Source: a virus. Taken from it: DNA of 35,742 nucleotides. The position numbers and the translations under genes are program-made. Positions 1-6,506 of the stretch are shown here, in pieces. The notes beneath the pieces were generated by a model. That model was given only the letters and a program-made list of their open reading frames with translations, was not told the DNA's origin and did no database searches. The stretch spans positions 1 to 35,742 of the IMG/VR virus record IMGVR_UViG_3300046808_000500, one strand, 5' to 3'. Numbering within the stretch: the stretch's first letter is position 1; the number at the start of each line of letters is the position of its first letter.

Positions 1-392
1 AATGAATCCGTGACAGTCTTGGCACTATCAAGTTGTGCTAGTAAACCGTTTCTTCGGTCAACTAACACAGATGTTCTTGTATTTAATGTGGTTACTTTCT
101 TACTAAGTTCTTCGGCTTCTGCTTTTGCAATATCAGCCTTGCCTTCTTGTACTGCCACCATAGCTGCCAATTCTGCAGCATACTTGGTGCTTGAATCGGC
201 AGCCTTTTTATATGACTCATATTCAGCAATATACTTATCCATTTCATCTTGCTTGCCGGTGTTCACAACCATTACTGCCACTAGATATGTTCCTGCAGCA
301 ACTAATACGAGCTTCAGAATAGGCCAAGCTGCATTAAATGTTTCCGCAAACAATTTGATACGTTCTAAAACTTTTTCCCATTTAGTTTTCAT
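1..392 (-). CDS. Spanin-like membrane/coiled-coil protein (partial)
   Basis: The gene starts at 392 behind a good ribosome site (AAAGGAGC) and runs off the left edge, so about 130 residues are visible and the C-terminus is missing. The N-terminus is a short charged segment (MKTKWEKVLERIKLF), then one hydrophobic stretch at about residues 22-44, then a long Ala/Lys/Glu-rich region (about 47-125) with coiled-coil character. That is the plan of an inner-membrane spanin (Rz-like): an N-in anchor with a periplasmic coiled coil. Its position directly downstream of the endolysin is the usual lysis-cassette order. An AATAAATA box overlapping the endolysin stop could give it a late promoter. The spanin role is inferred from topology and context, not from recognised sequence; a structural or holin-like membrane protein is the alternative. 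Confidence 0.55.
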   Translation of the reverse strand, partial: MKTKWEKVLERIKLFAETFNAAWPILKLVLVAAGTYLVAVMVVNTGKQDEMDKYIAEYESYKKAADSSTKYAAELAAMVAVQEGKADIAKAEAEELSKKVTTLNTRTSVLVDRRNGLLAQLDSAKTVTDS

Positions 393-410
393 ATATTGCT
401 CCTTTCTACC

Positions 411-418
411 TATTTATT
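411..418 (-). promoter_or_regulatory. T4-type late promoter box (AATAAATA)
   Basis: On the minus strand this reads AATAAATA, one base from the T4 late consensus TATAAATA. It overlaps the endolysin stop codon and lies 19 bases before the start of the spanin-like gene. The leader would be short but still includes the AGGAGC ribosome site. Confidence 0.4.
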
Positions 419-1022
419 ACTTTAATAATGCGTAAAATTCTTTGAAATGCTTGATTCTATCTTCAAGTCCGATAGACCCACCATTCACTTTCTTGGTCAC
501 AGCAGTTACCACGGCGTCAGTTGCACCTTTATCAGCATCAACATTCAATGAACGACTGTTCCAATACCAGGCAGCTGATAACAATGGATACTTTGTGGCT
601 ACTAAATCTGGTGTTTCAACAATGTTTTCTTCCACAACTTTATCAAAGGCTTGGTAATTCACTTTGCCTGTTAATTGAATATACCCTCTGCCACGATATT
701 TCCATCCATCGCCACTGGCTTCAGGTCCATTTCCCATACGACCACCATATACAAGATTGGCAATCTTTTCAGGCTTTCTGGCATATGCATCAGCCTTTTC
801 GGATGTTGGGAAATATTTTTTAAACACTTTCAATAAAGAAACTGGTCCGTAATTTAAATTTTCTGTCACAGCTTTAAAGTTTGCACTTTCATGAGAACAT
901 TGTGCAAGAAAATGACAAAGACGTAAAGGTGTATTAATTTGAAACTTTTCCATAACAGCCGGAATTTGTGTTAATACACCATCAGGGACATGTCCCTTTA
1001 ATTTGTTTATATCGAGTGACAT
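417..1022 (-). CDS. GH19 chitinase-like endolysin
   Basis: A 201-residue lysozyme-type muramidase/chitinase of glycoside hydrolase family 19. It should cleave the peptidoglycan glycan backbone at the end of infection. The motif HFLAQCSHESANFK places the likely catalytic acid at Glu45, with Glu54 in TENLNYG as the second acidic residue. The family block YGGRMGNG (92-99) and WKYRGRGYIQLTG (107-119) follow, with an NY pair at 122-123. The protein is one compact catalytic domain. There is no signal peptide or clear wall-binding domain, so export would need a holin, which is not visible here. The start has AGGAGAAG upstream. The spanin-like gene is immediately downstream, which fits a lysis cassette. 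Confidence 0.9.
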   Translation of the reverse strand: MSLDINKLKGHVPDGVLTQIPAVMEKFQINTPLRLCHFLAQCSHESANFKAVTENLNYGPVSLLKVFKKYFPTSEKADAYARKPEKIANLVYGGRMGNGPEASGDGWKYRGRGYIQLTGKVNYQAFDKVVEENIVETPDLVATKYPLLSAAWYWNSRSLNVDADKGATDAVVTAVTKKVNGGSIGLEDRIKHFKEFYALLK

Positions 1023-1041
1023 ACATCTTCTCCTGTATTAG

Positions 1042-2331
1042 TTAAACTACTTCTTCCCATTCAAGGGCGCCTACGCATTTGTTACCACTCTGACCAGGAG
1101 AAACAGCAAGAATGAATGTAGTAGGAGTGCTCGTAAAGCTGTTTCTTTCAAGCTGATATTTAAACAATCCAGAATCTAAACTAATAACAGGCGCAGATTG
1201 ATTAGAAACAGTTGTAAATCCTGAAACTAATTCAGTCCCACCTGTGATTGCTGTGCCTGTAATATTATATTCAACTGAAGAATTCGCCATAGGTGACCAA
1301 GTGCCACCTGTAATTGTTCCACCAGAAATGATTTTATATTGATAAGTTCCTGTATTACTTGTGCCAAGAAGGTGTATATTCTTAGGAAGAACAATGCCAT
1401 CTAACCGTGTTGACTTTAAACGAATGGCAACAACAGGATAGTAGGTACCTGCTGTTGTTAGTGTGTAATCAGCAGTGATATCAGTCCCAACCGTTCTTGC
1501 GCGACCGCGAAGTTCATACCCACCTTCTGAAATTACTGTTGCACAAATCACTGTCATTGTGCTTGAACTTGCCGTTGCACCAATGTTTTCTATTTCAGAA
1601 CGGATTGGTAGGCATGCCGTACCCATGTATGTTGTTGTAACACTGTTGGCATGATGGAATGTATGACAATGAATGAATTCACCATCAATTACAAATCCCA
1701 TGCGAACAGAACCAACACCTAACCATTCAATATCAATGAATAAAATTTGTGCTTTTGTTAAATCTAAAGTCTTTCCAGAAATTCCTTGTCCATCTAATTT
1801 GTCCAAATTCCAATTAGCTTGTGTGACTTTGTTTTCCACAATACTGCCAGATGACTTGGAACGAATGACAAAACTAATTTCTGTTCCTAATGTTTGTAGA
1901 AACACGCCATTATCAGTTCCAAAATATCCATATCGTTGGCGAAGATTTTCTTTCGGCGTTGCTAACACAAACGTTTCTAGAATTTGTAATGACTTACCTG
2001 GCTGATAGGCAAACACACGACTGGATTCACGATACACATATGAGCCTGATGTTTGGTCAACAGTACAGGCAACAGTGCTAGAATTGGTATCATGTGTTGC
2101 AGATGCACCTGATGCACTAGTTGCTGTTAGAATTTTTGAATCATCTTGATATCTATGAAACGAGTCAAACAATGTGTATGGATTTGAACTTCGTGCTCTT
2201 CCAAACGCATCAACCGCCATGCCTGTAGGATTGGCAGCACCCACCATGTTGCCATACTTGTCAGCAAGCATCATCACTTCGAATCGTTGCTCGCCATCCA
2301 TTGTTAACAATGGTTTTACATATTGTGCCAT
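1042..2331 (-). CDS. Putative virion structural / tail-appendage protein
   Basis: A 429-residue protein rich in Thr, Ser, Gly and Ala with predicted beta-strand character throughout and no catalytic motif. A central block (about 200-230) with IDIEWLGVGSVRMGFVIDG and then HCHTFHHAN resembles proteins annotated as structural in marine T4-like phages; I recognise this only by memory of the family. The C-terminal third contains repeated TGGT/ITGG units typical of fibre or adhesin-like proteins. Its ATG overlaps the stop of the upstream gene (TAATG), so the two are probably co-translated, downstream of two late promoter boxes. This suggests late expression and a role in the particle, such as a fibre, whisker or decoration protein. 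The exact role is unknown. Confidence 0.5.
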   Translation of the reverse strand: MAQYVKPLLTMDGEQRFEVMMLADKYGNMVGAANPTGMAVDAFGRARSSNPYTLFDSFHRYQDDSKILTATSASGASATHDTNSSTVACTVDQTSGSYVYRESSRVFAYQPGKSLQILETFVLATPKENLRQRYGYFGTDNGVFLQTLGTEISFVIRSKSSGSIVENKVTQANWNLDKLDGQGISGKTLDLTKAQILFIDIEWLGVGSVRMGFVIDGEFIHCHTFHHANSVTTTYMGTACLPIRSEIENIGATASSSTMTVICATVISEGGYELRGRARTVGTDITADYTLTTAGTYYPVVAIRLKSTRLDGIVLPKNIHLLGTSNTGTYQYKIISGGTITGGTWSPMANSSVEYNITGTAITGGTELVSGFTTVSNQSAPVISLDSGLFKYQLERNSFTSTPTTFILAVSPGQSGNKCVGALEWEEVV

Positions 2332-4115
2332 TATTGCATTCCCTCTTGTACGGCTTTCATCAAAGCACGCATGTCTTTTTCACGCATGGTTGATGGAAGT
2401 CCTTTTTTAAAGTTATTGAAATCATCTTTCATGGCAAACTCACGCATTTTACTTGCTGACATGCCTGCTGCACCATCTGCATCTGGGTCACGCTCACCTG
2501 CTGATATCACTTCGGCAATTTTAAATTTGAAATCTTTGCCATTATATTTGTTTATTAATGCTTGATATTCATCCACTCTATCTGACCCAGCAACCATGAT
2601 GACTTTATCATATTGTTTGTTGCTGAATTCTTTCAACCAGCCAATGAATGTCGGCATCAACAATGTTGCCACATCAAGATTGGTGTTCGGGAACATCAAT
2701 TTAGCAAATTTCAATTTATCTTCTGGACTTAGAGGATTCTTTTTTGCATCTTGTGATTTGGACATCACTACAAGATGATCCCCTTTATTACTTTTTGCTA
2801 AACTGATTACTTTATCAATCAATTTCTTATGCCCAATAGTTGGAGGATTCAATCTGCCAAATGCAAACACAATTGTTTTCAATTGTTTATCTACATCTGT
2901 CGGTGCTGCCGCAGGTTTCGCCCAATCTTTTACAGCATTGAAATTGGCTTGTGAAAACTCCATTCGATTCACCAGCTTTACCGCATTGCCCTTCTTGTCT
3001 ACAGCAACATATCCTTCAGGGTCAGTGACCTTGAATCCTTCAGGTGTTTCAATGAATGTGGGGATGCTTTGTGCCCCATTCAATTTTTTCACCAAGATGT
3101 TTTTTATAATTAACAAATTCTCATACAATGAAAACATTGCACGAAGATTGGTATTGTTCTTTTGTAAATAAGCTTCAGTTTCCTTTAATATGCCAGAATA
3201 CCGTGCCTTGGCTGATGCAGTTTTCACACCAGCTTCTTTGGCAGATATTCTTTCCACAATAAAGGATTTTAACCCAGCTAGACTACGCTGCGTTATTGGC
3301 TTACCTTCACGGACCAAGCGATTCACAAATATCTTGAACAGATATCCAACACTTAAATCCGACTCCATGTTAGATAACTCATCAAGAAATTTCTTCGCTG
3401 TTAATGCATTCGTTTTAGCAGAAGCCAGATTAGAACTAACCGTTCGGGTTTCCTGATTCGTCAGCGTCATTTTGCCCGAGACATCTCGGTATGTTGCGTC
3501 TTGAATCCAGGCTGTTGGAGATTTTAGCTTGCTAACGTCTACACTAAACGAAGAGGACATACTATTAACTTGTCCCTTACCAGAATATTTAGTATGGAAG
3601 ACAATTCCAACATTCGCCTTTTCGATACTTTGTGCTAACGGGTCCGCAACAGGAATGGCGTACATTATGGTGTTCGGCTTGAATGTGATGTATTCCACAC
3701 CATCAATTGTTTGTTTCTTTTTTGAGGCGTGCGTGAACATCACATCGCCCTGCAACACATCTTTCATACCCAAATCTTTCAATTCACGATATACATATTT
3801 CAATGTGTCAGCTAATCCGCCTTGATAATACAAATCAATATGTTCTTCACTGAAGCCAAGTTTCATGTCTTTGGCAAAGGCACCATGCTTCGTCGCTACG
3901 AAAAACAATCCCGTTTCCGGGTCTTGACCAGCCACGACAGCAGGGGCGCCGTCCCATTTCACAGTGATGTTCACGGACTTGGCAGAATTACCTTCAAACA
4001 ACTGCAAAAGCGCCTCAACAAACGCTATGGATTGTTGGGCGCCTTTATAACCTAGATTGATGATATCATCTTCTAGATGCTCTAAATGCATGTTTTTTTC
4101 GGATTTTCCTGCCAT
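2331..4115 (-). CDS. Two-domain protein: DUF6267-like KWDG domain + cytidylyltransferase-like domain
   Basis: A 594-residue protein. Residues 1-395 match my memory of a family common in T4-like cyanophages (DUF6267). TVKWDGAPAVVAG places KWDG at 53-56, like motif I (KxDG) of nucleotidyltransferase ligases. PEGYV (366-370) and AVKLV (378-382) resemble ligase motifs IV and V. Residues 411-594 form a nucleotidylyltransferase domain: FAFGRLNPPTIGHKKL carries the HIGH-like TIGH (426-429), and GMSASKMR (551-558) is the family's C-terminal S-x-S/T-K-hydrophobic-R signature, as in NMN or pantetheine-phosphate adenylyltransferases. Substrate and role are unknown. The ligase-like reading of the first domain is my inference. 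Two TATAAATA boxes upstream and the structural-type gene downstream suggest late expression, so a virion or DNA-end function is possible. The start has GGGGCTAGACA before ATG. Confidence 0.7.
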   Translation of the reverse strand: MAGKSEKNMHLEHLEDDIINLGYKGAQQSIAFVEALLQLFEGNSAKSVNITVKWDGAPAVVAGQDPETGLFFVATKHGAFAKDMKLGFSEEHIDLYYQGGLADTLKYVYRELKDLGMKDVLQGDVMFTHASKKKQTIDGVEYITFKPNTIMYAIPVADPLAQSIEKANVGIVFHTKYSGKGQVNSMSSSFSVDVSKLKSPTAWIQDATYRDVSGKMTLTNQETRTVSSNLASAKTNALTAKKFLDELSNMESDLSVGYLFKIFVNRLVREGKPITQRSLAGLKSFIVERISAKEAGVKTASAKARYSGILKETEAYLQKNNTNLRAMFSLYENLLIIKNILVKKLNGAQSIPTFIETPEGFKVTDPEGYVAVDKKGNAVKLVNRMEFSQANFNAVKDWAKPAAAPTDVDKQLKTIVFAFGRLNPPTIGHKKLIDKVISLAKSNKGDHLVVMSKSQDAKKNPLSPEDKLKFAKLMFPNTNLDVATLLMPTFIGWLKEFSNKQYDKVIMVAGSDRVDEYQALINKYNGKDFKFKIAEVISAGERDPDADGAAGMSASKMREFAMKDDFNNFKKGLPSTMREKDMRALMKAVQEGMQ

Positions 4116-4127
4116 TGTCTAGCCCCG

Positions 4128-4135
4128 TATTTATA
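4128..4135 (-). promoter_or_regulatory. T4-type late promoter box (TATAAATA), proximal
   Basis: Minus strand reads TATAAATACGG, an exact match to the T4 late -10 consensus. It is only 12 bases before the ATG at 4115, so a transcript starting here would have a very short leader. The distal copy is the likelier start. Confidence 0.5.
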
Positions 4136-4145
4136 TCTATCTTAC

Positions 4146-4153
4146 TATTTATA
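4146..4153 (-). promoter_or_regulatory. T4-type late promoter box (TATAAATA), distal
   Basis: A second exact TATAAATA on the minus strand, 18 bases upstream of the first. It contains the TAA stop codon of the preceding gene (4149-4151). Its spacing leaves room for the GGGG ribosome site of the 2331-4115 gene. Confidence 0.65.
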
Positions 4154-4430
4154 CTTTGGCTAGAATAACCTCTTCAATTTTCTTCTTTCTGTCAAACAAA
4201 ATTTGCATTACATAGGCGGAAAGTAGTGTTTCCATCACAAATTCATAAACGCTGTCATCAATATGAGGCTTTTCTTCAATATCTTTTACTAGAGCCTCGT
4301 ATTCAATAATGGCTTGTGTTAGATTCTCTGTATGTGCCCGTGCATCTTCTTTTTCCCATTCATCCCAATTGATTTCATATTCATTGGAGATGCTTTCAGC
4401 AATCTTACGAAGGGCTTCCAACTTTTTCAT
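4149..4430 (-). CDS. Hypothetical 93-residue protein
   Basis: Not recognised. A small, acidic, largely helical protein (MKKLEALRKIAESISNEY at the start) with alternating Glu/Lys and Ile/Leu. A hydrophobic patch (residues 66-80, VMETLLSAYVMQILF) may pack against a partner rather than cross a membrane. The start overlaps the end of the upstream membrane-protein gene by 26 bases, which suggests translational coupling. The stop sits inside a late promoter box. Confidence 0.65.
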   Translation of the reverse strand: MKKLEALRKIAESISNEYEINWDEWEKEDARAHTENLTQAIIEYEALVKDIEEKPHIDDSVYEFVMETLLSAYVMQILFDRKKKIEEVILAKV

Positions 4431-4764
4431 ATGTGTGTCCAGATTTAAAGTTGACTAGGTTTTTCCAACGAAGCTGTCTTTCAAACTCTGCCTTTTTGAT
4501 AATCCAGATGTTTCTACTAGACGTTGGAGCAGATTCAATCATCCTGTTTAAATTATTTAGAATATTCAAATCACGTTCCATTTCGTAATCATCCCTGACC
4601 ACAAGGTGGGGGCGCACAGATATTTCAAAATCAAGAGCAGTTTCTTTTAGGTTTTCACCATCAAGTGCCCTATCCAGTTTCCTAAAAAACCAAACTGGGG
4701 AGAACAACATGAGCATGAACGTTAGAAAAATGATACCATGATACCACTTCATGAAGTCCAGCAT
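4405..4764 (-). CDS. Hypothetical single-pass membrane protein
   Basis: Not recognised. The protein has 119 residues from the ATG at 4764, which is preceded by a very strong ribosome site (GGGGGAGAACGAC). A TTG five codons further upstream is in frame, but it lies on top of the ribosome site and is unlikely to be used. Residues 6-27 (WYHGIIFLTFMLMLFSPVWFF) form one transmembrane helix; the rest is a charged, soluble, probably cytoplasmic domain. It follows the HTH gene by 22 bases and overlaps the next gene by 26 bases, so all three are probably on one message. Confidence 0.65.
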   Translation of the reverse strand: MLDFMKWYHGIIFLTFMLMLFSPVWFFRKLDRALDGENLKETALDFEISVRPHLVVRDDYEMERDLNILNNLNRMIESAPTSSRNIWIIKKAEFERQLRWKNLVNFKSGHTYEKVGSPS

Positions 4765-4786
4765 GTCGTTCTCCCCCAATTAGTTA

Positions 4787-5032
4787 TTAGAGTCCGCCGA
4801 AGGGACGGCTTCCAGCGATGCGATAAGCGATGCTTACCATGGCACGATTCGGGGTGCCGACGCGGTAGGAAGTGGCGTTACCAGTACGGTTGGTGTACAC
4901 GCAAACGCCAGAGTTACGAAGGTCGCTGATACGGGCGCGAAGGTTACGGATGCCGAAGCGCGAGCGAGCCTGAGCTGAGGTGATGCTACGTCCAGTTGAA
5001 AGGAAACGTGCAAGACGGTCGTTCTGAGTCAT
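4787..5032 (-). CDS. Small helix-turn-helix DNA-binding protein
   Basis: An 81-residue basic protein. The start at 5032 is chosen because AGGAGATTTATT precedes that ATG; an in-frame ATG 12 codons upstream lacks a ribosome site. Residues 4-45 (NDRLARFLSTGRSITSAQA, then RFGIRNLRARISDLRNSG) resemble the winged helix-turn-helix family seen in many T4-like phages (HTH_39-like). The likely recognition helix is Arg-rich (IRNLRARISDLR), followed by a short beta wing. Such proteins are thought to regulate transcription; the target is unknown. It lies just past a terminator, so expression may depend on read-through. GC content is clearly higher than in the genes further left. Confidence 0.7.
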   Translation of the reverse strand: MTQNDRLARFLSTGRSITSAQARSRFGIRNLRARISDLRNSGVCVYTNRTGNATSYRVGTPNRAMVSIAYRIAGSRPFGGL

Positions 5033-5065
5033 AATAAATCTCCTAATTGAAATGAATGCCCTTTT

Positions 5066-5101
5066 CAAAAATAGCGCGCGGCGGGCATGTTTACCGCGCG
5101 C
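5066..5101 (-). terminator. Rho-independent terminator
   Basis: On the minus strand an 8-bp perfect GC stem (GCGCGCGG at one arm, CCGCGCGC at the other, 5074-5081 and 5094-5101) with a 12-base loop is followed by TATTTTTG. It sits just after the 5114-5431 gene and before the HTH gene. Confidence 0.8.
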
Positions 5102-5113
5102 CTATCTATGATG

Positions 5114-5431
5114 TTACTTAGAGGTCTTTGTCGCCTTCGGCGCCTTCTGGGCGGGGAGAAGGCGGGACGCTGCCTTGTTAATAGCGTCCTGATAGACCTG
5201 AGTGGTCAACGTGTTGTCGTTGCTATTACGCAGATATGCGATAGCCGACGCCTTGGTCATCGGGTTCGGAAGGTCAACCCAATGCACCTCAGTTGCGCCG
5301 AGCTTAGCCAGAGCCTTGGTGTAGCGCGTACGGTCGTTCGTGAAACGAACCTTAGTACCGATGGTCTTAGTGCCATCGCGCGACCCGCCGGTCGAGAAGC
5401 AAACGAATGAAACCATGTCAGTGTTCTTCAT
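5114..5431 (-). CDS. Hypothetical early basic protein
   Basis: Not recognised. The protein has 105 residues with a mixed alpha/beta first half (MVSFVCFSTGG; TKVRFTNDRTRYTKALAKLG) and a Lys/Ala/Pro-rich basic tail (LLPAQKAPKATKTSK) like those that contact nucleic acid or ribosomes. It has the best expression signals in the window: a consensus sigma70 promoter with exact 17-bp spacing, a full AAGGAGATATATT ribosome site, and a strong terminator after the stop. It should therefore be an abundant early product. GC-rich codon choice, unlike most neighbours, fits high expression. A host-takeover or nucleic-acid-binding role is a guess. Confidence 0.65.
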   Translation of the reverse strand: MKNTDMVSFVCFSTGGSRDGTKTIGTKVRFTNDRTRYTKALAKLGATEVHWVDLPNPMTKASAIAYLRNSNDNTLTTQVYQDAINKAASRLLPAQKAPKATKTSK

Positions 5432-5473
5432 AATATATCTCCTTGAGAGAGGTTGTTGTTCACTACACTATTA

Positions 5474-5502
5474 AGTATAACTACTTGGTTGCTGTTTGTC
5501 AA
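5474..5502 (-). promoter_or_regulatory. Sigma70 early promoter for the 5114-5431 gene
   Basis: On the minus strand the -35 box TTGACA is at 5497-5502 and the -10 box TATACT at 5474-5479, with a 17-base spacer. The TGA stop of the upstream small gene lies inside the -35 box, so the two genes are packed to the base. Confidence 0.88.
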
Positions 5503-5675
5503 GCCCGGTCTGAACTATTTTCACCATTATTTCCGAGAATTTCATCCAGAATGGAAAGGTCAAAATAGCCTTCACCAAAACTCCAAAGACGGTCCAAAAA
5601 CTCCTCTTCATCCGTGAGGGCTATGGAATTTAATAGGTTTGCCTGTTCGGCAGGCTGCGGCTCTTTTTCTACCAT
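5499..5675 (-). CDS. Hypothetical small acidic early protein
   Basis: Not recognised. The 58-residue protein starts at the ATG at 5675 with GAGGGAACT upstream. The open frame extends to a TTG at 5747, but that TTG is part of the -35 box and lies upstream of the transcription start, so it cannot be the start. The product is strongly acidic (MVEKEPQPAEQANLL; LTDEEEFLDRL; LDEILG), perhaps a DNA mimic or an anti-host peptide, but nothing specific supports this. It has its own sigma70 promoter and upstream stem-loop element, which marks it as an early gene. Confidence 0.55.
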   Translation of the reverse strand: MVEKEPQPAEQANLLNSIALTDEEEFLDRLWSFGEGYFDLSILDEILGNNGENSSDRA

Positions 5676-5718
5676 AGTTCCCTCGGTCGTGATTTGGTTG
5701 TCTTTTGAACCATACTTA

Positions 5719-5747
5719 AATATAACACATTCTCCGTCATTTGTCAA
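5719..5747 (-). promoter_or_regulatory. Sigma70 early promoter for the 5499-5675 gene
   Basis: Minus strand: TTGACA at 5742-5747, TATATT at 5719-5724, spacer 17. The flanks (GTGT before the -10 box; TTAAGTATGGTTCA after it) are nearly identical to those of the promoter at 23815-23843. Confidence 0.88.
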
Positions 5748-5755
5748 GTGCCTCG

Positions 5756-5780
5756 TAAGTGCTTTAAAATCAACAACTTA
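5756..5780 (-). promoter_or_regulatory. Conserved stem-loop element upstream of the promoter (copy 1)
   Basis: A 25-base element with arms TAAGT and ACTTA, lying 8 bases above the -35 box. Its first TAA on the minus strand is the stop codon of the 5778-6464 gene. Near-identical copies lie at 23853-23877 and 26155-26179. It may act as a weak terminator or insulator for upstream transcription, or as a cassette boundary. Confidence 0.7.
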
Positions 5781-6464
5781 CACGACTAGGGGACCCTGTG
5801 CTGAGGGGAGCCAGCGCCAAATCTTACGCAAAAGAGACTTTTTGAGTCGATCCCAATCAGTTCCCCGAAATGTATTCAGGTAAAACCGATAACTGTATAA
5901 TTTCTTATGTTTATCAATATGCTTGATAACTGTTTCCGGTTTAATATCGGGATAATACTCATTGATTTCCATTGCTATGTCATGAGCATAGGCTTCAATT
6001 TCACACCATTCGCGCAAATAATCAATTTGTTTAATACGTTCTTTGGAGAGTTTATCGGAATGATATACTTTCACTAATCTATTTGCCTGGTCTGGACGAA
6101 ATGCATATTGGCTTTTATGAATGAACTCATGTTGCACTACTTGTGAAAACATGAAAATGAACCCATTGTAATTGGTTCGGGTGAATTTAAATGTTTTGCG
6201 CGATGGTGTTAAATGAATGTTCAAAACAATTGCATTTTTCTTCTTACCAGTATCGAAATATCCTGAAAATGAATAGGGTTGTATTCTGTTTCCTTTTCGC
6301 ATTTTCAGAGTTTTATCCCGATTCACCCGGATTTTCGCTCCCATCGGGCGTAAAATGTTGTTAAGCATTTTACTGATTTCCCCATATGGGATTTCACGAC
6401 CAATAATGTCATTGGGGGCGAAATGAATGTTAAGTTCCTTGTGTATCTTACTAGCCAAGTACAT
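5778..6464 (-). CDS. HExxH zinc metalloprotein (putative peptidase)
   Basis: A 228-residue protein with HEFIH at 112-116 (two zinc histidines and the catalytic Glu) and a downstream EIEAYAHD block (155-162) whose Glu could be the third ligand, as in gluzincins. Proteins with this pair of motifs occur in many T4-like phages with no proven role. The N-terminal half is basic and beta-rich. The last segment is very basic (DRLKKSLLRKIWRWL). A late promoter box 23 bases upstream and an SD-like CGGAGG suggest late expression, so a maturation or virion-associated protease is possible. The stop codon is part of a conserved stem-loop. Confidence 0.65.
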   Translation of the reverse strand: MYLASKIHKELNIHFAPNDIIGREIPYGEISKMLNNILRPMGAKIRVNRDKTLKMRKGNRIQPYSFSGYFDTGKKKNAIVLNIHLTPSRKTFKFTRTNYNGFIFMFSQVVQHEFIHKSQYAFRPDQANRLVKVYHSDKLSKERIKQIDYLREWCEIEAYAHDIAMEINEYYPDIKPETVIKHIDKHKKLYSYRFYLNTFRGTDWDRLKKSLLRKIWRWLPSAQGPLVV

Positions 6465-6486
6465 GGAACCTCCGGGTGATTACACG

Positions 6487-6494
6487 TATTTATA
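6487..6494 (-). promoter_or_regulatory. T4-type late promoter box (TATAAATA)
   Basis: Exact TATAAATA on the minus strand in the 42-base gap between the gp41 gene and the HExxH gene. It is correctly placed to transcribe the latter. Confidence 0.7.
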
Positions 6495-6506
6495 TTTTAC
6501 CACTTT

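Noticed and set aside
5676-5747. Extended start of the small acidic gene.
   Set aside because: The TTG at 5747 is part of the -35 box and upstream of the transcription start.
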